Source: Longimicrobiales bacterium (GTDB taxonomy: Bacteria > Gemmatimonadota > Gemmatimonadetes > Longimicrobiales > Gaopeijiaceae). Taken from it: a stretch of DNA of 64,000 nucleotides. The stretch spans positions 1-64,000 of the forward strand of contig JAPKBW010000002.1 of assembly GCA_028823235.1 (NCBI GenBank), in the 5' to 3' direction. Of this stretch, positions 44,667 to 54,234 are shown piece by piece. A model generated the notes under the pieces. It ran no database searches and was not told the origin of the DNA. It saw only the letters and a program-made list of their open reading frames with translations. The position numbers and the translations under genes are program-made. Numbering within the stretch: position 1 is the stretch's first letter; each line of letters starts with the position of its first letter.

Positions 44667-45761
44667 CTACTCCCCACCCTCCATCTTCCACATCGCCAGC
44701 CCACCCGGCTGAAAGTGCAGCGGTGTGCTGGCCACGACCGCGCCGGCCGCGATGTCGATGATATCCACCGTTCCGCGCGTCGCACCGACCGACTCATTCG
44801 ACACGAACGCGAAGCGTCCGTCTGGGGTAATCGCCACACCATGTGTCACCGGCTGAGACGTCGCTATGCGGGTTTCTTCACCCGTCTCCAGATCGAAAAT
44901 GGCTACGGACTGGGCGCCTTTGAGCGTTACGACCAACTTCTGGCCGTCGGGCGTGATGTCCAGGTTGTACGGACCCGCCCCCGTGGGGAAGCGCCGGAGC
45001 ACCTCCATCGATTCGGCATCGATCTCGAGCACGTCGCCGCGGCCGTTGCATGGCACATAGATACGGGTGTCATCTGGACTGAGCAGGACCCATGTCGGCT
45101 TGCAGATCTCACCGCCCATGGCCATTCCGCCCATGTCGTGGTCCGCGGCCATCACGTGCTCCTTCCCGCCGGTGAGCATCATCCTCCGCTGGACGTCCAT
45201 GCCCTGGACGCTCGATTCGACGAGCTGGTCGGACATCATGCATGTCGAGTAGTGACGCGTGCCGTCGCGGCTGACGCGGCTGCCGTGGGGCATCACGCAC
45301 GTTTCGATCTGCGTGATCTCGCTCATCATCGGCGTGAACACAGCCGAGACCGAACTCGGTAGGTGATCGCCGTGAAGATTGAAGTTCACCACGAACAATG
45401 ACGACCCGTCTGGCGTCATCGACATGGTCGCGGGAAAGAGTCCGACGTACGCCGAGTCGACGAAGCGGTCGGTCCCGGTCTCCATCTGCCAGACCTGCCC
45501 ATATGGCTGACCGTGGGCGATCGAGACGTACCAATGCGTACCGGTCGGTGACACGGCGATGCCGTGGGCCCCATCGATATCAGCAGGATGCGGCCCTACG
45601 GTGATCGCCTTCTCTTCGACGACCTCGGTCCCGTCGAAACGGACGAGGCTCACGATGTCCGAGGACTCGTTGGCGACATACGCCCAGTAACTGGGATGGG
45701 ACTGTGCCGCGACCGGACTCGTCAGTGCTAGCCCAGCCGCGAGTAGAAGCCGCTTCGTCAT
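44667..45761 (-). CDS. exported YncE/YVTN-type beta-propeller protein
   Basis: The protein has 364 residues; ATG 45761 overlaps the upstream stop as TGATG, and gives the signal MTKRLLLAAGLALTSPVAAQ. Repeats of the YVTN type recur: WAYVANESSDIVSLVRFDG, GIAVSPTGTHWYVSIAHG, SMTPDGSSLFVVNFNL, LSPDDTRIYVPCNGRGDVLE, ITPDGQKLVVTLKGAQSVAI and AITPDGRFAFVSNESVGAT. A Met/His/Gly-rich loop (ADHDMGGMAMGGE) and two Cys near residues 200-230 hint at metal binding. It is an extracellular binding propeller of unknown ligand, co-translated with the LVIVD protein. Confidence 0.85.
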   Translation of the reverse strand: MTKRLLLAAGLALTSPVAAQSHPSYWAYVANESSDIVSLVRFDGTEVVEEKAITVGPHPADIDGAHGIAVSPTGTHWYVSIAHGQPYGQVWQMETGTDRFVDSAYVGLFPATMSMTPDGSSLFVVNFNLHGDHLPSSVSAVFTPMMSEITQIETCVMPHGSRVSRDGTRHYSTCMMSDQLVESSVQGMDVQRRMMLTGGKEHVMAADHDMGGMAMGGEICKPTWVLLSPDDTRIYVPCNGRGDVLEIDAESMEVLRRFPTGAGPYNLDITPDGQKLVVTLKGAQSVAIFDLETGEETRIATSQPVTHGVAITPDGRFAFVSNESVGATRGTVDIIDIAAGAVVASTPLHFQPGGLAMWKMEGGE

Positions 45762-47794
45762 CAGGTAATCGGACGTGGACGCGCGTGCTTCACCACCCAC
45801 AGCCCGCTCGTCATGTCACTCACGAACAGGTTGCCTTTGAACGGCTGCGGGCCCCATGCGTTCGCGCTGTTCGCGGCCAGACCTTCACCCTCGGCCGCCT
45901 CGGTGCGGTAGAAGCCAAGCTCGCGACCTTGGCGATACAGATCACCCCGTAGCGTGCCGCTCACATCCACAATGCGCAGACCACCCTGGTAGTAGGCGAT
46001 GTACAGCACGTCATCTTCGATCCAGACGTTGTGCGCACCGGCCTCGGGCAGGTCGTACTTGGCGACCTGTCGTGGGTTGTCGATGTCGCTGACGTCGACA
46101 ACGTGAATGAATCCACGCATGCCGTCCGACGTCCCGATCTCATCACCCAGGAAGACGTAGTCGCGCGTGCGCCACGCGACGTGCGTGTTGCCCTCGGGAT
46201 ACTTGATCGCCGAAACGAAGACCGGGTTGTGCGCTGAGCCGCCGTGCGTTCCGGCACCGACGTCGACGATGACCAACCCATCATTCCAGTAACTGAGGTA
46301 CGCGTAGCCGTCCTCGGCCCAGACATCGTGGAGCGACTTGTTCGTGTCACCCTCTTTGATTTCGAAGCGGCCGGCGTGCTTGGGGTTGGCCGGATCGCTC
46401 ATGTCGATGATGTGCATGGCGCTCGTGCCGTTGTTCACGGCGTACACGGTCTCACCCATGATCCAGACGTTGTGGATACCACCGGTGAGGCTGTCGGTGA
46501 GCTCGGCCATGATGGTCGGATGCGCCGGGTCGGCCAGGTCGAGCACGACGATGCCGTTGCGGCGCGTGCTCGCACCCTCACGTGTGATGATCGCCCAGCT
46601 GGCATCGTCACTGACCTTCACATCGTTCACCACGCGGGCATCGACGACGACGGAATCGAGCAGCGCGATGTTGGTCGGGTCCGTGACGTTCCAGACGAAC
46701 ATCCGCTGGCCGCCTCCCTGGGCGTGCGTGCCCGTGTAGGCGTAGTCTTCCCCGTCCGCGCCCTCGAAGACCCACAGGTCGGAGGTCGAGACTTCGGAGC
46801 GGGCACCGTGATCGAGTAACTCGACGGTCTGCGGCTCAGGACGCGGCGTGACCTCGACTACTGCCGCAGCTGATGCGCTGCCTGTGCTTGCGATCACTCG
46901 GTAGGCTCCGGTTTCTTCAGCAACGAACGTGCCGTCGCTATAGACGAAGCCGCCCGTGCCCTCGAGTCCCGAAACTGCCAGATCGAGCGCGATGTCGGTG
47001 ACCGCGTTGCCGTTCGCATCCGTGGCGACGATGTCGAATTCGACCACATCTCCCCGGCGTGTCGACGTGGAGGACGGGGACATGGAAATCGATGTCACCG
47101 GGTTCGTGGCGACCATGACCGGGTAGTCGACCGATACGCCGCCCTCGGTGGCTGCCGTGAGCGTGGCGTTTCCTGCGGACATGCTCGTGAGGATGCCTGA
47201 TCCCGTGACCATGGCGACGGACGGATCCGATGACGTCCAGATGATCTGCGCCGTGGCGTGCGCATCACCCTGCGTGGTCATGATCGTGCCGGCCATCTGG
47301 AGTGATGTGCCCGTGTAGAGCATGTAGTCCGGCTCGGCGATGTCGATCGATGCCGCCGGATAGTCGAGCACCGTGACCGGGATCTGTCCGACCTGGCGAG
47401 CACCCGCGGTGCCTCGCACGCTGCCCTGATCAAGCGGGACCATCACGATGGCCGTGAGCATTCCCGCACCCGGCTGCTGACCTGTGAGGTCGACACTCGC
47501 GCCTTCAATGGGAGCGAAGCGTGGACTCACGCCGGCCTGCGCCATGATGATGGCCACGGCGCCCTGGACTGCATTGCCGTTCACGTCATACATGCCGGTC
47601 GCCAGGGTGACGGTCTCCCCGCGCGCGACGGTCAGTTCATCGGAGCCGAAGCGGACCTCGGTGACCATGGCACCTGCTGCGCGCTGGTCATCGGTGGCCT
47701 GAGGGAACTGCGCTGCGACTGGGGCCGCGGCTGCCGCAGCGAGTACGGCCGCGAGGGCGAGGCTGGTCAGAGCCGAGGGGATCGATCGGGTCAT
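45761..47794 (-). CDS. secreted protein with bacterial Ig-like domains and LVIVD-repeat propeller
   Basis: The protein has 677 residues; ATG 47794 begins a signal ending in AAPVAAQ. Residues ~40-340 form several Big_2/invasin-like Ig domains (GETVTLATGMYDVNGNAVQG, IIWTSSDPSVAMVTG, FDIVATDANGNAVTD). The rest is a propeller of LVIVD-type repeats: RNGIVVLDLADPAHPTIMA, MHIIDMSDPANPKHAG, DGLVIVDVGAG, FIHVVDVSDIDNPRQVA and GGLRIVDVSG. Such proteins are surface-exposed and probably bind partners or ligands. It shares TGATG coupling with the YncE-type gene downstream. Confidence 0.88.
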   Translation of the reverse strand: MTRSIPSALTSLALAAVLAAAAAAPVAAQFPQATDDQRAAGAMVTEVRFGSDELTVARGETVTLATGMYDVNGNAVQGAVAIIMAQAGVSPRFAPIEGASVDLTGQQPGAGMLTAIVMVPLDQGSVRGTAGARQVGQIPVTVLDYPAASIDIAEPDYMLYTGTSLQMAGTIMTTQGDAHATAQIIWTSSDPSVAMVTGSGILTSMSAGNATLTAATEGGVSVDYPVMVATNPVTSISMSPSSTSTRRGDVVEFDIVATDANGNAVTDIALDLAVSGLEGTGGFVYSDGTFVAEETGAYRVIASTGSASAAAVVEVTPRPEPQTVELLDHGARSEVSTSDLWVFEGADGEDYAYTGTHAQGGGQRMFVWNVTDPTNIALLDSVVVDARVVNDVKVSDDASWAIITREGASTRRNGIVVLDLADPAHPTIMAELTDSLTGGIHNVWIMGETVYAVNNGTSAMHIIDMSDPANPKHAGRFEIKEGDTNKSLHDVWAEDGYAYLSYWNDGLVIVDVGAGTHGGSAHNPVFVSAIKYPEGNTHVAWRTRDYVFLGDEIGTSDGMRGFIHVVDVSDIDNPRQVAKYDLPEAGAHNVWIEDDVLYIAYYQGGLRIVDVSGTLRGDLYRQGRELGFYRTEAAEGEGLAANSANAWGPQPFKGNLFVSDMTSGLWVVKHARPRPIT

Positions 47795-47872
47795 GCGGTG
47801 TTCCTGGGATGCGGGGCGGGCCGGTCCGAGCGTTTCGGTGGGTCCGCCGAAGTGGGTTTGTGCGCCTAGTAT

Positions 47873-47917
47873 GGGCGGGCGGGGAAGGTAGGCGGGGGGG
47901 TGGGAGGAGGGGAGGGG
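47873..47917 (+). other. G-rich tract with G-quadruplex pattern in divergent promoter region
   Basis: Within 45 bases there are at least six runs of three or more G separated by short spacers. The tract lies 79 bases upstream of the LVIVD gene start on the opposite strand, in the 373-base gap (47795-48167) between two divergent genes. The rest of the gap shows no gene. A quadruplex here would form on the template strand for the minus-strand operon. Confidence 0.6.
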
Positions 47918-48167
47918 AGCGTGCACAGGTCGATGCATCATGTGCCCCGCTAGACCGACAGCACTTGCGTTGGTTGGCGCTGAGCGGCTCGGCCTTTGTG
48001 TGTGGCATAGATAGGAAGCGTGCACGGCCGTGGGCATAGCCGCCTTCGGTCCACCCACAATTCCATCGGTCTCGAAGGGCGTTCATGGCGGGCAGCCCCC
48101 TCAACCCATTTCGCGTTCCGAATGATTTCTCCGTCCCGACTTGTGTCGCTATTTCTCCTGACGGGCG

Positions 48168-50471
48168 GTGACGATATCCTGTCCCGCGACATTCGACCCC
48201 TTGCTGGCCCGAGACCGCACATTGAGCGCTAACACCCGTGGAGGCGCCCGCCTGGTCCTTGTCATGCTTGCCGGTCTGGGGACCTTCGCAACTCCCGCGA
48301 TCTCACAGGTCACGCCGAGCGACTCTGCGAGCACGGCGCTGATCGACCCAGACCTGGCTCCTCGGCCATCAGCCTCTGCCACACGGGCCACGGGCCCCGT
48401 CAGCGTTGACGGAGTGCTGGACGACGCGACCTGGAGCGCGGCGGCTGTCATCAGCGATTTCTGGCAGCAGAAGCCGTTCACTGGCGCACCGGCTACGGAG
48501 CGTACCGAGGTCCGCATTCTGTACGACGACCAGAACCTGTACATCGGGGCCGAGTTGCACGACCAGCCAGGATATCGCCCGATCATCCCGACGCTGAAAC
48601 GGGATCCGAACACCCGGGACGGTGATGCGTTCGGCGTCATGTTCGACCCGTTCCTCGACGGGAAGACGGTCTTTTCTTTCTTCTTCAATCCGGGGGGTGC
48701 TGTTCGCGACATGCAGTCCGCCGACGACGGGCGTATCAACAACGCCGCGTGGGATGCGGCCTTCGATCTGCGCACCCGAGTGCATGACAGCGGCTGGACG
48801 CTCGAGTTGGCGATCCCCTGGTCGCAGCTCCGATTCGACCCGACTCGTGAGGAGCAGGTGTGGGGCATGAACCTGCTCCGGCGCATCCGGAGAAAGAACG
48901 AGGATTCTACATGGGCGCCGATGGATCTGCAGTGGCAGATCTATGTCAGCTCGCGAGGGGGCACGTTGCACGGCCTCGACGGGTTGGAGACGGTTCGGAA
49001 CCTCTCGATCAAGCCTTTCGCCCTCGTTTCGGAGCCCTCTGGTGATCTCCAGGTCGACACCGAGACGAGCTTCGAGGTCGGCGGAGATCTGAAGTACGGC
49101 ATCACGCCGGGAATGACGCTCGACCTCACCTTGAACACGGACTTCAGTCAGGTCGAGGTCGACCAAGAGCAGGTCAATCTCACGCGCTTCTCCCTGTTCC
49201 TGCCGGAGAAGCGTGAGTTCTTCCTGGAGAACGCGGGCGTCTTCCAGTTCGGCGACCAAGGCACCTACTCGACGCGCACCGGAGCGACGAGTCGGGATTT
49301 CACCCTCTTCCACTCGCGACGCATCGGACTCGCGCCCAATGGCTCGCCACTTCCGATTCTCGGAGGAGGGCGAGTGACCGGTACGGCAGGGCCGGTTTCG
49401 CTGGGCGTCCTGAACATGCAGACACTGCGGGACGGAGACTTCGACCCGGAGAATCTTACCGTGGCTCGTGTGCGGAGCGAGCCCGTGACTGGCCTCACCG
49501 TGGGTGGGCTCTTTGGTAACCGGGCGACGACGGACGGGAGTTCCGCGACGAACCAAAGCTATGGCGTGGACGCTGACCTCCAGGCGATCAACGGCTACCT
49601 GCTCGTGCAGTCGTACCTCGCAGCCACTGAGGGCCAGGATGCGATGGGAACGCCGATCGCGCGACAGTGGGCCGGGCGTTTCTCCGCGGGGTGGCGCGAT
49701 CCGTTCTGGGAGATCTTCGCGCTATACCGCCACTTCGACGATGGCTTCGATCCCGGCATGGGTTTCGTGCGCCGCACAGGGATCGACCACTCCTACGCGA
49801 CGATCGGCATTCGACCTCGACCCAACTGGCCCTGGATTCTTGAGCTGAACCCCTACGTTGAGTCGCAGGTCTTCGCGAACCCCGGGGGTCTCATGGAGAC
49901 GCGCCTGCACACTGGGGGCCTGGATCTGGATTTCCGTGACGGAAGCTCGGCGTCTCTAGGCGTGACCGATCGTTTCGAGCACGTCTTCGAACCATTCGCG
50001 GTTCGCGGCGCGGAGGTCATGCCGGGGCGGTACGACTTCCGTGAGGGGTCGGCCTCTTACCAAACGAGTGGCGCGCGCCGAATTTCAGGACGGGTGAACG
50101 TCGGCGGTGGTGGCTACTTCGGCGGCGATCGTTTTTCGGTAGGAGGAAATGTCCTCGGCCGTCTCGGACATCAAGTTCTCCTCCGACTTTCGGCGAATCA
50201 CAATGTGATCGAGCTGCCCGAACGGGCGGTGACCACCGCGGACGTCTACCGCGCGAATCTGGACGTGTTCTTTTCGGTGCGCCTGATGACCAGCGCTTTC
50301 GTCCAGTACAATGCAGCCTCAGAGGAGTTCGTGACCAATCTTCGCTTCCGTTGGATTCACGCCCCTCTGTCGGACCTTTACCTCGTCCTCACGGAGCGTC
50401 GTGACACCGTCGGTGACCGAGTTCTCGAACGCTTCATTACGCTCAAGTTCACGAAGTTGCTGGCGTTCTAG
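48168..50471 (+). CDS. DUF5916-type outer-membrane protein with CBM9-like N-terminal domain, copy 1
   Basis: The protein has up to 767 residues (GTG 48168; TTG 48222 or ATG 48264 would give a more normal signal, ending in ATPAISQ). The CBM9-like domain follows: GPVSVDGVLDDATWSAA, TEVRILYDDQNLYIGAELHD and SGWTLELAIPWSQLRFD. The DUF5916 barrel begins near GMTLDLTLNTDFSQVEVDQE and LTRFSLFLPEKREFFLENAG, and the protein ends in the typical aromatic LLAF. It is probably an outer-membrane carbohydrate- or metal-linked barrel; the function of the family is not established. A second copy lies at 56563. Confidence 0.88.
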   Translation: MTISCPATFDPLLARDRTLSANTRGGARLVLVMLAGLGTFATPAISQVTPSDSASTALIDPDLAPRPSASATRATGPVSVDGVLDDATWSAAAVISDFWQQKPFTGAPATERTEVRILYDDQNLYIGAELHDQPGYRPIIPTLKRDPNTRDGDAFGVMFDPFLDGKTVFSFFFNPGGAVRDMQSADDGRINNAAWDAAFDLRTRVHDSGWTLELAIPWSQLRFDPTREEQVWGMNLLRRIRRKNEDSTWAPMDLQWQIYVSSRGGTLHGLDGLETVRNLSIKPFALVSEPSGDLQVDTETSFEVGGDLKYGITPGMTLDLTLNTDFSQVEVDQEQVNLTRFSLFLPEKREFFLENAGVFQFGDQGTYSTRTGATSRDFTLFHSRRIGLAPNGSPLPILGGGRVTGTAGPVSLGVLNMQTLRDGDFDPENLTVARVRSEPVTGLTVGGLFGNRATTDGSSATNQSYGVDADLQAINGYLLVQSYLAATEGQDAMGTPIARQWAGRFSAGWRDPFWEIFALYRHFDDGFDPGMGFVRRTGIDHSYATIGIRPRPNWPWILELNPYVESQVFANPGGLMETRLHTGGLDLDFRDGSSASLGVTDRFEHVFEPFAVRGAEVMPGRYDFREGSASYQTSGARRISGRVNVGGGGYFGGDRFSVGGNVLGRLGHQVLLRLSANHNVIELPERAVTTADVYRANLDVFFSVRLMTSAFVQYNAASEEFVTNLRFRWIHAPLSDLYLVLTERRDTVGDRVLERFITLKFTKLLAF

Positions 50472-50645
50472 GGGAGGCCCACCAGGCCACGAGGAAGGAA
50501 AGAGTCGCAGCCTGTAGTGCTGCTTCCGCTGGGGGTCATGTCCGAGCCCGCACGACTCTTCCAGCGTGCGGGTTCCACCGCGATAAAGGGTTGCAGATGC
50601 TCTTCGCTCGGGGTCTCGGTGCGAGCTCCCACCCTCCTGAATCCC

Positions 50646-51554
50646 CTAGCGGTTCGCCCGACGCGCCTCGATTGCGACAACCGTTACATCCGCGCGGAAC
50701 TGAGCGATCTTACGCCCGATCTCCAGCCCCTCAGCCTCATCCATCTGGAGGCTGTTGATGTGATCGAGATTCACGCGCTGGCGTTGTGGCAGCCGGATGT
50801 GATCCGGGCTGTCGTTCATGATCAGTGACGAGATGTAGTAGTCGTCGTGGTAGCCATCGAGGTCTTTGTTGAGCTCGACCTTCCCGAGCACCTCGTTCTG
50901 GTATTGAAGTACATCACCGTAGTTGTAGTATTCGCGGATATGCGCGACGAGTACGTCATCATCACCCCAGGCAGCGGTGAGATTTTCTGCCACGCCGGCC
51001 AGCATACTTTGGTTACTGCCGCTATCGCCGAGGAAGAAGATCTCGGTGAAGCCCTGCGCCCGCAGGCTGGTTGCCATGTCCTTCAGGACCGCCGAGAGCG
51101 TCGCCGGTGAGAGAACAAGGCGACCGGGAGTTTCTGTCCCGTTGGGGTCGCCCTGGTCAATCATCACGATGGGCGCGACGAGGGTGTGGCCGAGTGTCCG
51201 CGCGATCGCGTCGCCCATGACCTTGAGCACGTGGTTGTGCTTTCCGGTCGTGAGATAGGGGCCGTTCGCCTCCATCGTTCCGTTCAGGATGAGCGCCGTC
51301 TTGTAACCATACGTGCCGACCAGATCGCGCATCTCGAGGATGGTCAGTTCGGACATCCAGACGTTGTCCGCTATCGCGATCGGTAACGCCATGTCGTAGC
51401 TGTAGGGTGCGGGCACGCGCTGGTCCGCCGGACGGATGACCTCGGGTGGCGGAGGCCTTTGCCCACGGCCCCTCCCGGCTTGGGCCATGATGGAGGTTGG
51501 CGCGATTGATATTGCGAGCGTGAGGGCGATTACGGTGGACGACAATCTCTTCAT
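50646..51554 (-). CDS. creatininase-like protein with non-canonical metal site, exported
   Basis: The 302-residue protein has signal LTLAISIAPTSIMAQ. The creatininase fold is recognisable (SELTILEMRDLVGTYGYKTA, then EIFFLGDSGSNQSM). However, the EQHGxHLPxxTD block reads EANGPYLTTGKHN: Glu95 is kept, His becomes Asn97 and Asp becomes His106. The HGGN block reads S178-G-S-N181, so its His is lost. A His/Asp-rich DGYHDDYYISSLIM replaces the Glu-bearing segment. The protein therefore cannot bind two metals as creatininase does, though a new site is possible. A similar form is known in exported proteins of uncharacterised role. Convergent with the DUF5916 gene. Confidence 0.8.
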   Translation of the reverse strand: MKRLSSTVIALTLAISIAPTSIMAQAGRGRGQRPPPPEVIRPADQRVPAPYSYDMALPIAIADNVWMSELTILEMRDLVGTYGYKTALILNGTMEANGPYLTTGKHNHVLKVMGDAIARTLGHTLVAPIVMIDQGDPNGTETPGRLVLSPATLSAVLKDMATSLRAQGFTEIFFLGDSGSNQSMLAGVAENLTAAWGDDDVLVAHIREYYNYGDVLQYQNEVLGKVELNKDLDGYHDDYYISSLIMNDSPDHIRLPQRQRVNLDHINSLQMDEAEGLEIGRKIAQFRADVTVVAIEARRANR

Positions 51555-51639
51555 CGGACTCTCTCTTCAGGCACGGGGCGGCCCGGGCTCGGGCCTGTTG
51601 ATCTTTGATCTGTTCGGTAAATAACCGTCAGGCCGGAAG

Positions 51640-51880
51640 TCAGCCAGCGGTAGGGGCGTCGCTGGGTAGGTCGGAGGTTCTTAGTACGACGTGACGAGCG
51701 GTCGCGTCGAGGTCCCGATCCGCGGCGAGGACTGGTCGATCTTCGCTCAACGCGATCGCGGCGGTGAGGCATTCGATCATGGATCGGAGAGACTGCCGAC
51801 TGGCGTCGGACCGTGCGCTGGATCAGGGCTGCGTCTTCAAAGCCAGCCAGGCCTTCCACGTCGAAGAAGTTGAAGTTCAT
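51640..51880 (-). pseudogene. VapC-like PIN-domain toxin remnant, frameshifted
   Basis: One minus-strand frame reads VEGLAGFEDAALIQRTVRR; after a shift near 51795-51830 another reads RQSLRSMIECLTAAIALSED, then RPVLAADRDLDATARHVVLR, ending at TGA (complement of 51640-51642). The order (second acidic helix, SMIECLTAAIAL with its Glu, and DRDLD) matches the second half of VapC ribonucleases. The first half with the leading Asp and any VapB antitoxin are absent. It is a dead toxin-antitoxin relic. Confidence 0.6.
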
Positions 51881-51991
51881 ATGGCCGTTGCTGCGAGCGG
51901 CTCTAGTCCCGAGTTGCTAGGACTCGACCGCATCCGGCCAGACCAACAGCGCCTGAACTGGCCTCGAGACTGCCGGGCAACGACTACCTGA

Positions 51992-53674
51992 CTACATCCC
52001 CCCGAACAGCCCTCCGAAGAAATCTCCGACATTCCATGACGGTCGTGCGTCTTCCTGCGCCACGATGTACCCGGTCAGGAAGTTCACTTTCGCGTGATCC
52101 GCACCTGCTTCGAAGTCGAACCCCTGGTCGGCTTCGTCGAAAGGAGTGTGATAACGCTCCTGACGGAACGCGGTGTTGATCGCTCCGCCGTCGCGCTCGT
52201 CGCCTGTCTCGAAGCCACCCTTGATGAACAGTGCCGGGATGCCCTGGCGAATGAAGCTGAAGTGATCGCTTCGAATGAAGAGCACCTGTTCCGGAATCGG
52301 ATCCGGCCCGATTCCCATACCAAGATGCTCGGCTGCCTGGGCCACGCTTCCACCCATGCTCGAGTGTTCGGCACCGTACGGTACGATGTCGAGTAGCGGA
52401 TGGAAGAGGAACGGCATGTCGAGCGAGAAGTTCGCGACGAGGCTCGACTGTGGGACCGTCGGGTTCTGGACGAAGTAGTCCGAGCCGAGCAGGCCCCACT
52501 CCTCCGCGGTGACGATCATGAAGAGGACGGATCTCCGCGGTGCGGTCGGAAGGCTCGCGTACGCTCGCGCGATCTCCAGAACGATCGAGACCCCCGAGGC
52601 GTTGTCGTGCGCCCCATTGTAGATGTCATCGCCGTCGACCTCGACGCCCACGCCGAAGTGGTCGACGTGCCCGACGTAGGTGACGTACTCGTCCCGCAGG
52701 TCCGGGTCGCTTCCCTCCAGCTTCGCGATGACGTTGTGGCTGTTCACATCCCGGTGCGTTGTCGTGGTCCGCATGGAGATCGTAGCGGCGAGATCGAACG
52801 CCTGGGGCTGATTCGTCGCAGCGGCCTCGATCGCCGCGTCGATTGAGGTCGGCGCACCCTGGAAGAGTGCGCCGGCCGCGGAGTGGTTGAGGGAGGCCGA
52901 GCCCCGCATGGCCACATTCCCACGATTCGGCGCCCCTGATGCGTCCAGCCACGCGAAGCTCCCGCGCTTCGCCCGCGCCGCATTCACGTCCCAGCGGAGC
53001 CGTGGATCGTTCGGCGCCCAGAATGCGAGTGTGCCTAGGGCTCCGCGGGCGATCGCCTCGGCACCCTTCGTGCCGCCGGACGAGTAGTACGCCCGCTCGT
53101 TGCTCGGGAACGAGGCCGGTGCTCCGCTCAGATAGAGGACGACCTTTCCTTCGACATCGACGTCTGCGTAGTCGTCGTAGCCCAGGTCAGGCGCGCTCAC
53201 GCCAAAGCCGACGAATACCACGCCCGCGTCTTCGATCTCGACCGTCTCGCGCAGCGGATCGGCACCGAGGTAGAAGTCGCGGTCATACTGCATGGTCGTC
53301 ACGCCGCCTCCGTTCGTGATCGTCATGCCGCTCGCACTCTCGACCACGGTACTGTGTCGGAGGGGCACTGCCTGACGATAGGTCCCGTCTTCTCCCGCCG
53401 GCTTGAGCTCGAGGCTCTTCAGAGCTTCCTCCGCGTAGCGGGCTCCGCCCTCGTAGCCCGGCGTGCCGGGTGCTCGGCCCGCGAGCGAGTCATGGGCGAG
53501 GACTCCGATATGGTGTTCGATGGCGTCGGCCTCGATTGCTGCCAGAGCAACCGCGACCTCTGGAGTGTCGAGGGACACCGGAGCGCCGCCGTCGCCCGAG
53601 CCACCACATCCGGCAAGCGCGAAGGACGAGAGAGCGAGGACGGAGAGCAGGGGGCCGCTGTTGCGAACTACCAT
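51992..53674 (-). CDS. M28-family metallopeptidase, lipoprotein (second copy)
   Basis: The 560-residue protein has lipobox LSSFALAGC. Layout matches the other M28 gene: PA-like insert at ~150-270, then YVGHVDHFGVG (His, Asp), GAHDNASGVSIVLEIA, IVTAEEWGLLGSDYF (Glu-Glu) and NFSLDM (Asp), and a late His in RYHTPFDEADQG. It is expected to trim peptides on the periplasmic side. It stands alone, followed on the same strand by the VapC relic. Confidence 0.92.
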   Translation of the reverse strand: MVVRNSGPLLSVLALSSFALAGCGGSGDGGAPVSLDTPEVAVALAAIEADAIEHHIGVLAHDSLAGRAPGTPGYEGGARYAEEALKSLELKPAGEDGTYRQAVPLRHSTVVESASGMTITNGGGVTTMQYDRDFYLGADPLRETVEIEDAGVVFVGFGVSAPDLGYDDYADVDVEGKVVLYLSGAPASFPSNERAYYSSGGTKGAEAIARGALGTLAFWAPNDPRLRWDVNAARAKRGSFAWLDASGAPNRGNVAMRGSASLNHSAAGALFQGAPTSIDAAIEAAATNQPQAFDLAATISMRTTTTHRDVNSHNVIAKLEGSDPDLRDEYVTYVGHVDHFGVGVEVDGDDIYNGAHDNASGVSIVLEIARAYASLPTAPRRSVLFMIVTAEEWGLLGSDYFVQNPTVPQSSLVANFSLDMPFLFHPLLDIVPYGAEHSSMGGSVAQAAEHLGMGIGPDPIPEQVLFIRSDHFSFIRQGIPALFIKGGFETGDERDGGAINTAFRQERYHTPFDEADQGFDFEAGADHAKVNFLTGYIVAQEDARPSWNVGDFFGGLFGGM

Positions 53675-54234
53675 GAGGACATCCTGAGATTCGTGCGTGG
53701 ACAGGCCGACAGCATGCGGAGTGCATCGTGTGGCCGCAACGCCTCAGCATCCTCGGTCCTTACGCTCGGAGCGAAGTGCTGGAGCGGGGCTGCAGACCTT
53801 CCCGTGGCGCTCGTGTGAGCACGAGGTACTCGACCCGGTGACCGGCAGACCAAGTTACCTTCTCTGAACGAACCCCGTCCTCGTTCACGATGAGGATATC
53901 CGCACCGACACTCGCTGTCTCGGGAGCTGTGTCGAGCCAACCGGCACCGCTCGCGGCAAGGCATGTGGCCACGTGCCGAATGCCGCCGACCATGAACTGG
54001 CGATCCTTGGCCGAAACATTGAGTGCTCCGGTCCCTCGTCTACTCAGGCGATGGCGGGAAGGGAGCTCTTTGGGTGACTTCGGTCCGCCCGTTAGGACTC
54101 GGGCAGACTGGCCCTGCGGACTCGGGTGCTTCTGGCTCCGGACGTTACGTGGCGCTGCTAGCCGACCACGCATAGTCTTCGGCTCACGGTCCAGAATGCG
54201 TGTCTTCGAAAAGGATAAAACCGTGCCTCACAGA
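53675..54234. other. long intergenic stretch upstream of M28B peptidase gene
   Basis: 560 bases. A minus-strand frame (53760-54173) includes ADILIVNEDGV and VTWSAGHRVEYLVLT, which read somewhat like protein but lack a start site and a known motif. The plus strand is open into the peptidase gene but without family support before 54196. Confidence 0.35.

Noticed and set aside
48369-49556. 395-residue minus-strand ORF
   Set aside because: Antisense to the DUF5916 gene; composition rich in Arg and charged residues, no motifs.
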